NCBI RefSeq assembly: GCF_001307195.1
Contig: NZ_CP012808.1
Coordinates: forward strand, 2,480,001 to 2,544,000
DNA length: 64,000 bases
Direction: 5' to 3'
Source: Acinetobacter equi
GTDB lineage: Bacteria; Pseudomonadota; Gammaproteobacteria; Pseudomonadales; Moraxellaceae
Position numbers and translations under genes: made by a program. This document shows, one piece after another, positions 43,133 to 52,483 of the stretch. Numbering within the stretch: position 1 is the stretch's first letter; each line of letters begins with the position of its first letter. The notes under the pieces were generated by a model. That model did not search any database. It saw only the letters and a program-made list of their open reading frames with translations, and had not been told where the DNA came from.

Positions 43133-43415
43133 ATTTTTATCCTGCTTTTATCGAGTTAACGATTCGTTTAAATAACCCTCAGCATTTTTTATTTTTTTAG
43201 ATATGTATGAGTTTTATACAATTCAACTTACCCTATTTTTCATCTAAAAGTCCAATAAATTTGTTGTATTTCAGCATTTATTTAAGTAATTTTTTTAAAT
43301 TTTATGATACTTATTTGTCAAATTGTGACTCACCAACCTTTTTCCAACCTTCAATCATCTAAGCTCAAAATTACAAAGGAAAATGTCAAACTAATAATTG
43401 AAAGAGGGAAATATC

Positions 43416-44927
43416 ATGCGTTATGCAGATCCAAATACTGAAGGTGCTAAAATCCACTTTAAAAAACAATATGAAAATTTTATTGGGGGTAAATGGGTTC
43501 CACCAACAAAAGGGGAATATTTCGATAATATATCACCTGTTGATGGGAAAGTATTTACAAAAGTACCACGCTCTTCAGCTGAAGATATTGAATTAGCACT
43601 TGATGCTGCTCATGCAGCAAAAGCATCTTGGAATGGTACTTCAGCAACCACACGTTCTAATCTATTATTAAAAATTGCCGATCGTTTAGAAGAAAACCTA
43701 GAACTCTTAGCTGTGGCTGAAACTTGGGATAATGGCAAACCAATTCGTGAAACATTGGCTGCTGATATTCCTTTATGTATTGATCATTTCCGTTATTTTG
43801 CAAGTTGTATTCGTGCTCAAGAAGGTGGGATTTCTGAAATTGATGAAGATACTATCGCCTATCATTTTCATGAGCCATTAGGTGTCGTTGGACAAATTAT
43901 TCCTTGGAATTTTCCAATCTTAATGGCGGCATGGAAACTTGCACCTGCTCTTGCTGCAGGAAATTGTATTGTACTTAAACCTGCTGAACAAACCCCAGTT
44001 AGTATTTTGGTTCTTGTCGAACTTATTCAAGACTTATTACCACCTGGTATTTTAAATATTGTAAATGGTTACGGCGTCGAAGTTGGGCGTCCTTTAGCAA
44101 CCAATCCCCGTATTTCAAAAATTGCCTTCACAGGCTCCACCGCTGTTGGTCAACTCATCATGCAATATGCAACAGAAAATATTATTCCTGTCACATTAGA
44201 ATTAGGTGGTAAATCTCCAAATATTTTCTTTGAAGATGTTTTAGCTCAAGAAGATGAGTTCTTAGATAAAACACTTGAAGGTTTTGCAATGTTTGCATTA
44301 AACCAAGGTGAAATTTGTACTTGTCCATCTCGTGCATTGATTCAAGAAAGTATTGCCGATCAATTCCTTGAAAAAGCGGTTGAACGTGTAAAACGAATTA
44401 AAACAGGTCATCCACTTGATACAACAACCATGATTGGAGCTCAGGCTTCTCAAGAACAACAAGATAAAATTTTAGGATGCATTGCAACTGGTCGTTCTGA
44501 AGGTGCACAAGTCTTACTTGGTGGAGGTGATCGTCATGAAGTTGGTGAGGGATTCTATATCGAACCGACCATCTTCAAAGGTACTAATGATATGAAAATC
44601 TTCCAAGAAGAAATTTTTGGACCTGTATTATCTGTCACCACATTTAAAAACTTTGATGATGCCATCAAAATTGCCAATGACACCATTTATGGCTTAGGTG
44701 CAGGTGTTTGGTCTCGTTCAGCACATACATCTTATCGTGCAGGACGTGCAATTCAAGCCGGTCGAGTATGGACCAATTGTTACCATATCTATCCTGCACA
44801 TGCTGCCTTTGGTGGATACAAAAAATCTGGGATTGGCCGTGAGAACCATAAAATGATGCTAGATCATTACCAACAAACTAAAAATTTATTAGTCAGCTAT
44901 TCAACAAAGCCAGCTGGCTTCTTCTAG
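43416..44927 (+). CDS. NAD-dependent aldehyde dehydrogenase (acetaldehyde type, ExaC-like)
   Basis: Oxidises aldehydes such as acetaldehyde to the acid. The 503 aa protein has the cofactor motif [20 protein letters not shown] (about 155-175), [11 protein letters not shown] with the general-base Glu (about 267) and the nucleophile region [13 protein letters not shown] (Cys about 301), the Cys-Thr-Cys arrangement of the AldA/ExaC/AcoD group. It starts at ATG 43416 after GAGGGAA. The upstream AcoR-like regulator supports a role in ethanol, acetoin or related alcohol catabolism. Confidence 0.9.
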   Translation: MRYADPNTEGAKIHFKKQYENFIGGKWVPPTKGEYFDNISPVDGKVFTKVPRSSAEDIELALDAAHAAKASWNGTSATTRSNLLLKIADRLEENLELLAVAETWDNGKPIRETLAADIPLCIDHFRYFASCIRAQEGGISEIDEDTIAYHFHEPLGVVGQIIPWNFPILMAAWKLAPALAAGNCIVLKPAEQTPVSILVLVELIQDLLPPGILNIVNGYGVEVGRPLATNPRISKIAFTGSTAVGQLIMQYATENIIPVTLELGGKSPNIFFEDVLAQEDEFLDKTLEGFAMFALNQGEICTCPSRALIQESIADQFLEKAVERVKRIKTGHPLDTTTMIGAQASQEQQDKILGCIATGRSEGAQVLLGGGDRHEVGEGFYIEPTIFKGTNDMKIFQEEIFGPVLSVTTFKNFDDAIKIANDTIYGLGAGVWSRSAHTSYRAGRAIQAGRVWTNCYHIYPAHAAFGGYKKSGIGRENHKMMLDHYQQTKNLLVSYSTKPAGFF

Positions 44928-44939
44928 AGCTGCTTTTCA

Positions 44940-44980
44940 CTTGGAGACTTCATCCGTCTCATTAGTCTCCAAGTTTTTTT
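44940..44980 (+). terminator. Aldehyde-dehydrogenase terminator
   Basis: CTTGGAGACT and AGTCTCCAAG form a 10-bp stem around a 15-nt loop and are followed by TTTTTTT. Confidence 0.85.
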
Positions 44981-45536
44981 ATTGTAGCTCATTATGCGTA
45001 TTTAAATTAAATGCGCAATAATCATTGAACCTTACCGGGTTTGTCGAAGATCCAACTTTTCTTGAGAGAAGAAGCATTGCTTCTCAAGACCGATGAAAAA
45101 AATCAAACTATAGCCCTAAAATTAGAAAAATGGCTATTCAACTTGTGATTGATCCTGAAAAATATTATCCAAAAAATTAAAGCATACTAATGAAATTCTT
45201 CTCAAAGCAGCCTGTTTTTTCGCCTAGGCAGAGCTCCACCGCCCACACCAAAATGATGAACTCTATTCACAATAATAAAAACCTATATGGTGTTAATGTG
45301 ATTTGCAGAATATTACTAATCGCAGCCTTGACCTATTGGAATAAGTAAAAAACTCAAATTATTAAATCATTGGCTTAAATAAATAGGATTCTGTTTAGAT
45401 TTAATATTTCTGAAATCAAACATTAATATTTCTGACTTCTTCATCATCAATACTGTGCTCCATCGAAGCTCAGAAGATATATCAAATAGCTTCTGAAAAT
45501 TTTAAAAGACAACAATAAATGTCTATGGAGTAAGAA
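44981..45536. other. Intergenic stretch with IS debris
   Basis: About 555 bp between the aldehyde dehydrogenase terminator and the porin. The left and central part is a decayed IS3-family copy (listed separately). The right 190 bp must hold the porin promoter; no consensus was assigned. Confidence 0.6.
45026..45345 (+). mobile_element. Second decayed IS3-family copy
   Basis: It begins TGAACCTTACCGGGTTTGTC, a better-preserved form of the terminal repeat seen at 22186. The orfA start then follows almost identically (ATGAAAAAAATCAAACTATA then CAACTTGTGATTGAT). Later a frame reads MNSIHNNKNLYGVNVICRIL, the start of an IS3 orfB integrase. Large internal deletions and stops make it inactive. Its internal deletion differs from that of the 22-kb copy. 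Confidence 0.78.
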
Positions 45537-46640
45537 ATGAAAAAAACGTTATGTGCATTTACAATTGGGGCAATATTTATGACACCAATGTTTGGATCTG
45601 CTGCAGATGTCAAAGTTTATGGTCGTGCACACGTTTCACTTGATTATTTAAATGATGGTAAAGATTATAAAGAAGTCGCTTTATCATCTAACTCATCTCG
45701 ATTAGGCTTTAAAGCTGAACAACAATTAAAAAATGGTTTAACCACATTTGCACAAATAGAATCTCAAATTAACTTTTCAAGCGGATCTGACGATGACAAC
45801 TCTGTGGACTTCTCTACGCGTGATACCTTTGTCGGCTTAAAAGGTGATTTTGGACAAGTGAAAGTTGGGCGCTTCGACAGCCCATTTAAAGCCGCTCGTG
45901 GACCTGCAAACTTTTTTGGTGATATGGTTGGGGACTTACGTACAATTACACGTGCATATAACCATAGATTCGATGAAAGAAACCCCAATACAATTGAATA
46001 TACATCCCCAGCATTTGCAGATAGCTTCAATGTCGTAGGTGCATTATCACTTCATAACACCACCATGATTTATGATGATGAAACCAATGCTCCAAACAAA
46101 AAATCAAAAGCTTATGATCTAGGTCTTAACTATAAAAAAGGATCTGTAAATATTGCAACAGCATATGAACATTACCAAGAAAATGCGAGCCGTGGAAAAC
46201 GAGATGGCTTTCGGTTAGCGGGATCTTATAAAATCACACCAGAAATAAAATTAGCTGGCTTTTACCAATATACAAGTTTAGATAAAAATAACTTAGAAGG
46301 TCTATCACCTAAAGACCAACTTCGCAATGCCGATGCAAATGTTTATGGTATAGCAGCAGATTACAAACTAACTGAAAAAACTTCTATTCGAGGGCAAGTT
46401 TTTTATAGAGATGTAGATGCAGACAAAATGAATTCCACATTACTTGTGGCTGGCTTTGAACACAAACTCGATCCTGCTGTTCGTATCTATGCAAATCTTG
46501 CCAGTATGATTAATGAAGAAAATGCTAATTTAGTCCCTTGGAACCAAGCAAGAAGTAATGCTCCAGGTAGTAGTCAAGGTGTCAATTCATCTAATGACAA
46601 TGCACTTGCTCTTTCACTTGGTTTACGCTACGACTTTTAA
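45537..46640 (+). CDS. Outer-membrane porin (Neisseria-type Gram-negative porin)
   Basis: A 367 aa precursor with a signal peptide (about 1-22, ending SAADVKVYGRA) and a 16-strand trimeric-porin pattern. Features are SSRLGFKAEQQLKNGLTTFAQ-type strands at 45-70, DTFVGLKGDFGQVKVGRFDS (about 96-115) as in Porin_4/OmpC-like families, alternating aromatic strands, and the C-terminal ALSLGLRYDF ending in Phe, the BAM recognition signal. TATGGAGTAAG precedes the start. The gene is preceded by IS debris. Substrate is unknown. Confidence 0.9.
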   Translation: MKKTLCAFTIGAIFMTPMFGSAADVKVYGRAHVSLDYLNDGKDYKEVALSSNSSRLGFKAEQQLKNGLTTFAQIESQINFSSGSDDDNSVDFSTRDTFVGLKGDFGQVKVGRFDSPFKAARGPANFFGDMVGDLRTITRAYNHRFDERNPNTIEYTSPAFADSFNVVGALSLHNTTMIYDDETNAPNKKSKAYDLGLNYKKGSVNIATAYEHYQENASRGKRDGFRLAGSYKITPEIKLAGFYQYTSLDKNNLEGLSPKDQLRNADANVYGIAADYKLTEKTSIRGQVFYRDVDADKMNSTLLVAGFEHKLDPAVRIYANLASMINEENANLVPWNQARSNAPGSSQGVNSSNDNALALSLGLRYDF

Positions 46641-46661
46641 TATAAAACCAAATATAAATAT

Positions 46662-46686
46662 AAAAGTCACAATTATTGTGACTTTT
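46662..46686. terminator. Bidirectional terminator porin / DUF6231
   Basis: AAAAGTCACAA-TTA-TTGTGACTTTT, a perfect 11-bp stem between convergent genes. Confidence 0.85.
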
Positions 46687-46702
46687 ATTGCATTAATACC
46701 TC

Positions 46703-47173
46703 TTACCAACGAAATTTATCCCAATTTTCAGGGTTTGCCCAAAATTTTGAATTAAACCAATCTGGTATGTGCTTATAAGTCAAAATATTAAATTGCCATA
46801 ATGCAAAATTTTGTTCATGAGTCGTTTTATCAATTAACTGTGTAAAACCCAAAGATCTTAAAAGCTTCTCATCTTCCAATCTGCTTACCACAATAATACG
46901 CTTTGCGAATAAATCTCTTAATTTCACTAAAAATTGAGTTTTTTCTGACTCTTCAATATTTTCAATTGTATCCACATCTAATAATACAATTGCTAAATCA
47001 TATCGCCGTGTGAAAGGCAGATTTAATAATTCAGATACGCTAAAATACTGCCATTGAATTGAATGATGATGAACGTATTGTTCTAAGTTTTGACCAATAC
47101 ATAATGCGGTCTGAATTGGCTGTTCTTTGAATAAATCGTCTAGCATAGAAGTGATGACATTTAACTCAGCCAT
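46703..47173 (-). CDS. DUF6231-like protein
   Basis: A 156 aa protein resembling the DUF6231 family seen in Acinetobacter and Pseudomonas. It has a Rossmann-like opening half (TALCIGQNLEQY; YDLAIVLLDVDTIENIE; LFAKRIIVVSRLEDE), reminiscent of a degenerate methyltransferase fold without a SAM-binding GxGxG, and a conserved aromatic end NPENWDKFRW. It is divergent from the DUF2797 gene, 30 bp apart between start codons. Function unknown; family identity is from memory. Confidence 0.7.
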   Translation of the reverse strand: MAELNVITSMLDDLFKEQPIQTALCIGQNLEQYVHHHSIQWQYFSVSELLNLPFTRRYDLAIVLLDVDTIENIEESEKTQFLVKLRDLFAKRIIVVSRLEDEKLLRSLGFTQLIDKTTHEQNFALWQFNILTYKHIPDWFNSKFWANPENWDKFRW

Positions 47174-47203
47174 AACCGCATCCTTATTTTGAGTGAGTAT
47201 CTT

Positions 47204-48076
47204 ATGGAATTACAAGGCATTTGCCACAAAATGCGTGCAGGCCTCACAGACATTAGTGTAACTGATCATCAGACGCACAAAGCAAATGTTGAATATAAAT
47301 TGATTTTGGACCAATCTGAATTTGATCTTCCCTTTGCACTAGGTCAAGAAGTTGAAATTGAATGGACTGGAAAAATATATTGTATTTCATGTGGAAATAA
47401 AACAAATAAATCATTTTCTCAGGGACATTGTTTTAAATGTTTTAAAACAAAAGCTTCTTGCGATATGTGTATTATGAAACCTGAGACATGTCACTATCAT
47501 TTAGGAACGTGCCGTGAAGATAGTTTTGCTCATGATGTTTGCTTTCAGCCCCATATTGTTTATTTAGCAAATTCAAGTGCCCTTAAAGTAGGTATTACAC
47601 GACTTGGACAAATGCCTACACGTTGGCTAGACCAAGGTGCAACCCAAGCACTGCCTATTATGAAAGTTGGTTCTCGTAGATTATCTGGCCAGCTTGAAAC
47701 CATGTTTGGTACACAAGTTGCAGACAAAACAGATTGGCGAAAACTACTCAAAGGTGAAGCAGAACCGCTTAATCTTGTTGAGATTAAAAATCAGCTCATC
47801 GAAGAATTTGCACCCAAAATTCAATCTATTCGAGATGAATTTAGTCAAAATCTAGAATTTAATGAAAATATTGAGTTATTAGATAATGAATTAGCTCGTG
47901 AATTTATTTATCCAGTTGAACAATATCCTGAGAAGATCAAATCTCACAATTTAGATAAAACACCTACAATTCGTGGAAAGTTACAAGGAATTAAAGGACA
48001 GTATTTAATATTGGATACAGGTGTTATCAATATTCGAAAGTATACTGGCTATGAAATCAAAATTCGTGGTGAATAA
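47204..48076 (+). CDS. DUF2797 zinc-ribbon protein
   Basis: A 290 aa protein of the DUF2797 family. Cys pairs CISCGNKTNKSFSQGHCFKC (about 65-84), then CDMC and CHYHLGTC, form a zinc-ribbon-like cluster. The central region HIVYLANSSALKVGITR and QGATQALPIMKVGSRRLSGQ (about 120-165) resembles a GIY-YIG-like core, with YLANS-KVGIT in place of the GIY and YIG motifs. The frame opens at TTG 47189; ATG 47204 is preferred. Nuclease activity has not been shown from this sequence. Confidence 0.78.
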   Translation: MELQGICHKMRAGLTDISVTDHQTHKANVEYKLILDQSEFDLPFALGQEVEIEWTGKIYCISCGNKTNKSFSQGHCFKCFKTKASCDMCIMKPETCHYHLGTCREDSFAHDVCFQPHIVYLANSSALKVGITRLGQMPTRWLDQGATQALPIMKVGSRRLSGQLETMFGTQVADKTDWRKLLKGEAEPLNLVEIKNQLIEEFAPKIQSIRDEFSQNLEFNENIELLDNELAREFIYPVEQYPEKIKSHNLDKTPTIRGKLQGIKGQYLILDTGVINIRKYTGYEIKIRGE

Positions 48077-48094
48077 AAACATCAAAATAAAATA

Positions 48095-48126
48095 TAAAAA
48101 AAGCCAGCATTAAGCTGGCTTTTTTA
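48095..48126 (+). terminator. DUF2797 / ppiD terminator
   Basis: AAAAAAAGCCAGC-ATTAA-GCTGGCTTTTTT between convergent genes, with tracts usable on both strands. Confidence 0.87.
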
Positions 48127-48134
48127 CTCATCGC

Positions 48135-50012
48135 TTAATCATTTTTCTTGATTTTTGCATGAGATTTTAAATATTGCGTATAAGCTTCCAATTCTTGTTG
48201 ACCACGCAACTGGGCATAAGTTTGTTGCAAACCTTTCAATTCATCAGGCTGTAAATCCTTTGCAAAATCATGATTGACATTAGATACAGCAACAACAATC
48301 AATTCATTTGGAAGAGATGCTGTAGATACCGACCACATACCTTGCTTAGGTGTCGGCAGACTGAATGCAACCTTTTCAACTTCTGGCATCAATTTTTCAC
48401 GAGTAAACTGACCTGCATTTTCAAATCGAAGGTTTGATTGAGTAAGTACCTTAGATGCTGGCTGTGTTTTAAATTCAGCTAAAGTTTTACTAATTTCAGC
48501 TTTGGCAGCATTTAAAGCTTTTTCTTCAATAATTTTCTTTTTAATACGAGGAGTTGCTTCCGCTAAAGTCTGAACACCAGCTGGATGGTAAGAGCGTACT
48601 TTTACCCAAACAATGTTTCCATTTTCAAGTTGAATACTGCTTGATGCATTACGATCACCATTTCGTACATCCTCATTAAACAATTTTGCTTTAACACTAG
48701 GATGACTTAATATTGGATGCTGTGAACCTAAATACAACTTATTTACAGTCTGAACTTGAGTTCCTTTAATTTCTTGAGAAACTACATCAAGTGCATCATT
48801 ACTTACAACAAGTTCATTCAAGCCATTAACTGCATCAGAAAAAGCATTTTGTGCTTTAGACTCTGTAACTTGAGCAATTAATTCAGCTTGCTTACTTTCA
48901 AAAGAAGGAACATCTACTTTGGGTGCTTGAACTTGAATAATCTGATAACCATACTGTGTTTTTACAGGTTTTGATGTTTGACCGTTCTGAAGACTTTCTA
49001 CAGTTTTATCAAAAACTTCGCCAAATGCACCTTTTTCATAAGCAGCTAATGTACCACCGCTATTTTTAGAAAGTGGATCATCTGAATACTTGGCTGCAAT
49101 TGATGAAAATGAGGCACCCTGACTTAATTCAGCATAAGCTGCTTCAGCACGTTCTTTTGCCTGCGCTTCAGTACGACCATCTTGTGCCACCAAAATTTGA
49201 TTAACTATTGGTTTTGCATTTGCTTTAAGTGTATCTACAAATTTTTGGTAAGCTTGTTGTAATTCTACCTCAGTTGGTGCCTCATTATTAGTTGCAACAT
49301 TTGAAGGTGAAATTTCAATAAAATCAACATCAACACTTTCAATCTGTTTTAATGCTTGAGAATGCTTATTGTAATAATCTTGGATTTCCTTAGGAGTTAC
49401 AGTGATTCCTTTCTTATATTTATCAAGATTAATGCTTGCCAAGTGCAAAGTACGTTGCTCAGTTTGCAAATCTGCAATTTGCTGAACATCTAATTTGCTC
49501 ACTAATGGATAATTCAGAAAAGTTGAAGAAATCATTTTTAATGCATGATCTTGACGGATTCCAGCAATAAATGATTCACTATCTGGAACACCTTGGTTTC
49601 TTAAGTATTGAGCAAATAACTCTTTAGAGAATTGACCATTTGACTGAAAACTTGGCTGTTGTTGAATCATCGCTTCAATCTGAACATCACTTAAAGACAT
49701 TCCTAATTTCTTCGCTTGATCAAGAAGTAAGATACGAGCAACAATATAATCGAGTGCTTTTTCTTGAATAAATGACTGATTTAATAAAGTTTCATCACTA
49801 TTAACTTCTTTTAAATATTGCTGCTTAAGAGCATTTGTCCACTGTTCTAATTCTTTTTTAGAAATTGGTTGACCATTTACAGTCTCTATCGTATCGGAAT
49901 TCTGTTGGGTACCAAAAATACCTTCCATACCAACCAGAGCAAAGAGAGCTAAAAATAAGACGAGCAATACTTTGCCAAACCAACCCTTAATAAGTCTACG
50001 AAAAGATTCCAT
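48135..50012 (-). CDS. ppiD: Periplasmic peptidyl-prolyl isomerase/chaperone PpiD
   Basis: A 625 aa chaperone anchored to the inner membrane by one segment (about residues 13-35, VLLVLFLALFALVGMEGIFG) with the rest in the periplasm. Order: SurA_N-like helical domain (to about 215), a parvulin domain with VNQILVAQDGRTEAQAKERA, then YSDDPLSKNSGGTL and GYQIIQV (about 265-370), and a C-terminal SurA-like helical part. It assists outer-membrane protein folding near the Sec translocon. hupB lies just upstream on the same strand, the order also seen in E. coli. Confidence 0.92.
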   Translation of the reverse strand: MESFRRLIKGWFGKVLLVLFLALFALVGMEGIFGTQQNSDTIETVNGQPISKKELEQWTNALKQQYLKEVNSDETLLNQSFIQEKALDYIVARILLLDQAKKLGMSLSDVQIEAMIQQQPSFQSNGQFSKELFAQYLRNQGVPDSESFIAGIRQDHALKMISSTFLNYPLVSKLDVQQIADLQTEQRTLHLASINLDKYKKGITVTPKEIQDYYNKHSQALKQIESVDVDFIEISPSNVATNNEAPTEVELQQAYQKFVDTLKANAKPIVNQILVAQDGRTEAQAKERAEAAYAELSQGASFSSIAAKYSDDPLSKNSGGTLAAYEKGAFGEVFDKTVESLQNGQTSKPVKTQYGYQIIQVQAPKVDVPSFESKQAELIAQVTESKAQNAFSDAVNGLNELVVSNDALDVVSQEIKGTQVQTVNKLYLGSQHPILSHPSVKAKLFNEDVRNGDRNASSSIQLENGNIVWVKVRSYHPAGVQTLAEATPRIKKKIIEEKALNAAKAEISKTLAEFKTQPASKVLTQSNLRFENAGQFTREKLMPEVEKVAFSLPTPKQGMWSVSTASLPNELIVVAVSNVNHDFAKDLQPDELKGLQQTYAQLRGQQELEAYTQYLKSHAKIKKND

Positions 50013-50097
50013 AAGTATTCCAAATTTTATTTTAGCGAGATTCTACCTGAAAACATTAAGTGAATGAATGGTTCCAACCACTAATTTATAGGTTTAA

Positions 50098-50123
50098 TAA
50101 AAAAACGCGCCACAGGGCGCGTT
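50098..50123 (-). terminator. hupB terminator
   Basis: On the minus strand AACGCGCC-CTGT-GGCGCGTT is followed by TTTTT: a GC-rich stem directly after hupB. Confidence 0.88.
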
Positions 50124-50138
50124 CTAATGACTTAAAAA

Positions 50139-50411
50139 TTATGCAACCGCATCTTTTAAGCCTTTACCAGCTTTAAAGCTTGGCACTTTACTCGCTTCAA
50201 TCTGTAAAGTTGCGCCAGTTTGTGGATTGCGTCCAGTACGAGCAGCACGCTCTTTAACACTGAAAGTACCAAAACCAACTAGAGTAACCGTATCGCCTGA
50301 TTTTAAAGCTTCTGAAATTGAAGCAATTGTAGCGTCTAAGGCTTTTCCAGCATCAGTCTTAGACAATCCCCCTTTTTCTGCAATCGCATCAATTAATTCT
50401 GATTTATTCAT
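50139..50411 (-). CDS. hupB: DNA-binding protein HU
   Basis: A 90 aa histone-like dimer that bends and compacts DNA. It has the complete HU signature: [20 protein letters not shown] opening, [20 protein letters not shown] (about 46-65, with the DNA-inserting Pro in RNPQTG), and the C-terminal [19 protein letters not shown] stands before the start on the minus strand. It is upstream of ppiD but closed by a strong terminator. Confidence 0.96.
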   Translation of the reverse strand: MNKSELIDAIAEKGGLSKTDAGKALDATIASISEALKSGDTVTLVGFGTFSVKERAARTGRNPQTGATLQIEASKVPSFKAGKGLKDAVA

Positions 50412-50583
50412 GAAGATTTCATCCTCTTAATTCGTTTATTTAAGCAAGGTCCAAAGATTTAATTTGAATTACCGTAGTGCCTTTATAGCAATGCTTTGAG
50501 CATAAAAGCAATACTTAGCATGTTGTTTTATACAAAATAAATTGAAAAAAACCGAATAAAAGCGTACTCGGAGTTAAAATAAC

Positions 50584-50973
50584 TCATTTTTTATCGAAAT
50601 CTTTTATAAAATCTTGATTTCCTTCCATCAAAATATCTACTTTTTTATGCAACTCCAATACCATTTTTTGTAGTTCTTGCAACTCTTGAACATTAAGACA
50701 TTTCAAATTACTAACTGGCTGTTGAACCGCACTTTCTATTTGTTGATTATGCTCAAAACTTAGGCTTTGTGATGGTGTTTGCTTATTCTTACTTACTCCA
50801 AATAATTGATTGGTTTTTGCCTCCAACTCAGCTCCACTCTTCACCAAAGAGTCAAATAAACGACTTCCTTCACCTTCTGCCTTAGAAAAGGCACCAAGAC
50901 CAGCTAGCCATATTTGTTTTGTATATTTCTTAAAATCTAGACGTTTTTGACCGTTCAATATTTTAATCTCCAT
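50584..50973 (-). CDS. Phasin-family (PhaI/PhaF-type) protein
   Basis: A 129 aa protein. The N-terminal KKYTKQIWLAGLGAFSKAEG and LFDSLVKSGAELEAKTNQLF (about 16-60) are the conserved core of poly(hydroxyalkanoate) granule-associated phasins of the PhaI/PhaF group. A Gln/Ser-rich linker and a C-terminal leucine-heptad helix (LQELQKMVLELHKKVDILME) for oligomerisation follow. No PHA synthase genes are in this window, so it may act on PHA granules made from elsewhere or as a general stress protein. Confidence 0.83.
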   Translation of the reverse strand: MEIKILNGQKRLDFKKYTKQIWLAGLGAFSKAEGEGSRLFDSLVKSGAELEAKTNQLFGVSKNKQTPSQSLSFEHNQQIESAVQQPVSNLKCLNVQELQELQKMVLELHKKVDILMEGNQDFIKDFDKK

Positions 50974-51235
50974 TTCATCTAATTTTTTTTAAATATTATG
51001 CATATTTTTTTGAAGAATTTTGTTATAAATCTAATCCTACTTAAGATTACCTCTCATTTATTTGTTCTTTATTACTTATTTTAAACAGATTTCTGTTAAA
51101 AACATTAAAATTAGACTTATAATAACAAAACTAGTACTTGCGCCTTTTGCAAAACTGTTCTACAAAACCACAGCTATTAATTTTCTGTCCTGAATGATTT
51201 TAAAATTTGGACGCTCTCAGTTTCAAGGATTATTT

Positions 51236-51874
51236 ATGAGCGATTCGCAACAAAATACGACAGTGCCAAACTTGTTGCTTACGACTATTTTAATTGTTTT
51301 TGAAACAATTTTTTCTTTTATATTAAAGCATGATCGTGTAATTGCATTACAGTCAAAAAAATTCGTAGATAACCGAGTAAGTATTAAGATTAATAGTTAC
51401 ATTCCTTATTTTGATTTTTATATGCAATTTGATTCTCATGGTATTCTTTTTGACACAACACCACCAATTAAAGTTGATCTTGAAGTCAGAACAACCCTAA
51501 TGGATCTAATCCAAATTATTGTATTTGCTAACCGTCGTAGTGTTCGAGCAATGCGTATTGATGGTGACAGCATATTAAAAGATGAATTTCGTGATTTAAT
51601 TCTCTCATTTAGTCTCCCCCATGTTTTTTCCGATTGGAAGCAATGGCTAAAACAATCAGCAGATATAGATAATCTTATTTCTTCCGAAAAACGCATTGCA
51701 CCGTTATTGGATAAAATTGACTTCCAACGTTCTAAAATCAATAGTTTAGAAATTGAGGTTAAACAATATAAGAATAGAATTAAGCGTATTGAACGCAATC
51801 AAAAAATCATAAATTATGTTTATATATCTATAATAATTGTGCTTTTAGTAGTGCTTTTAATGTATACTATTTAA
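51236..51874 (+). CDS. Tail-anchored SCP2-like protein upstream of iscR
   Basis: A 212 aa protein starting at ATG 51236 after CAAGGAT. The middle (about residues 25-125) has the strand pattern of an SCP2/UbiJ-type domain: VSIKINSYIPYFDFYMQFDS, then the short RAMRIDGDSILKDEFRDLIL. Coiled coil follows (about 150-185) and a single C-terminal membrane segment (YVYISIIIVLLVVLLMYTI) ends it. It would sit on the cytoplasmic face of the membrane. UbiJ is a ubiquinone-synthesis lipid carrier; whether this protein is its counterpart is inference. Confidence 0.6.
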   Translation: MSDSQQNTTVPNLLLTTILIVFETIFSFILKHDRVIALQSKKFVDNRVSIKINSYIPYFDFYMQFDSHGILFDTTPPIKVDLEVRTTLMDLIQIIVFANRRSVRAMRIDGDSILKDEFRDLILSFSLPHVFSDWKQWLKQSADIDNLISSEKRIAPLLDKIDFQRSKINSLEIEVKQYKNRIKRIERNQKIINYVYISIIIVLLVVLLMYTI

Positions 51875-51941
51875 ATAGTATACATTTATTTCATTTCTTG
51901 TTTATATCCTCTTAAAATTAAATCAATTAAGCACAAATAAA

Positions 51942-51974
51942 AAACTTGACTAATTTAGTCAGGATTCATAAAAT
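51942..51974 (+). promoter_or_regulatory. iscR promoter with type 1 IscR-binding site
   Basis: The -35 TTGACT (51946-51951) and -10 TAAAAT (51969-51974) are 17 bp apart. The -35 lies inside TTGACTAATTTAGTCAGG, which matches the type 1 IscR palindrome (GACT...AGTC), so [2Fe-2S]-IscR can repress its own operon. Confidence 0.85.
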
Positions 51975-52008
51975 CAAGTCATCTAGTCTAACCCATGTGT
52001 ATCGAATC

Positions 52009-52482
52009 ATGCGCCTAACTACTCGCGGTCGTTACGCAGTGACTGCTCTACTTGATCTAGCTTTGCAGCCAACTGAACAAACGATTACTCTTGCAGAAAT
52101 TGCAACCCGTCAAACGATTTCCGTTGCCTACCTAGAGCAGTTATTTGCCAAACTTAAGCGTCATGGCCTTGTATCTAGTATTCGAGGTGCAAATGGTGGT
52201 TACCATCTTGCTAAAGGTGCACATGAAATTACAGTATTAGAAATCATTGAAGCTGTAAATGAAACTGTTAATGCTACTCGTTGTGATCATAAAGGCAATT
52301 GTCAAAATGGTGCAATGTGCTTAACACATGATTTATGGCATGAACTCTCCCACCACATTGCCGATTATTTAGCAAAAATCACGCTTGCTGATCTCGTAGC
52401 ACGAGACAACGTACAAACCGTTGCTATTCGCCAAAATTCAGCTCCTTTAGATTCAGATTTATTATCGGTTACAGGTATTTGA
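52009..52482 (+). CDS. iscR: Iron-sulfur cluster regulator IscR
   Basis: A 157 aa Rrf2-family regulator that senses Fe-S supply through a [2Fe-2S] cluster. The wHTH is [20 protein letters not shown] with [19 protein letters not shown]. The cluster ligands are three Cys in [13 protein letters not shown] (about 91-103) plus the following His. The frame extends 21 codons upstream through the promoter; ATG 52009 is the correct start. It is first gene of the ISC operon; iscS starts one base after its stop. Confidence 0.95.
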   Translation: MRLTTRGRYAVTALLDLALQPTEQTITLAEIATRQTISVAYLEQLFAKLKRHGLVSSIRGANGGYHLAKGAHEITVLEIIEAVNETVNATRCDHKGNCQNGAMCLTHDLWHELSHHIADYLAKITLADLVARDNVQTVAIRQNSAPLDSDLLSVTGI

Positions 52483-52483
52483 A

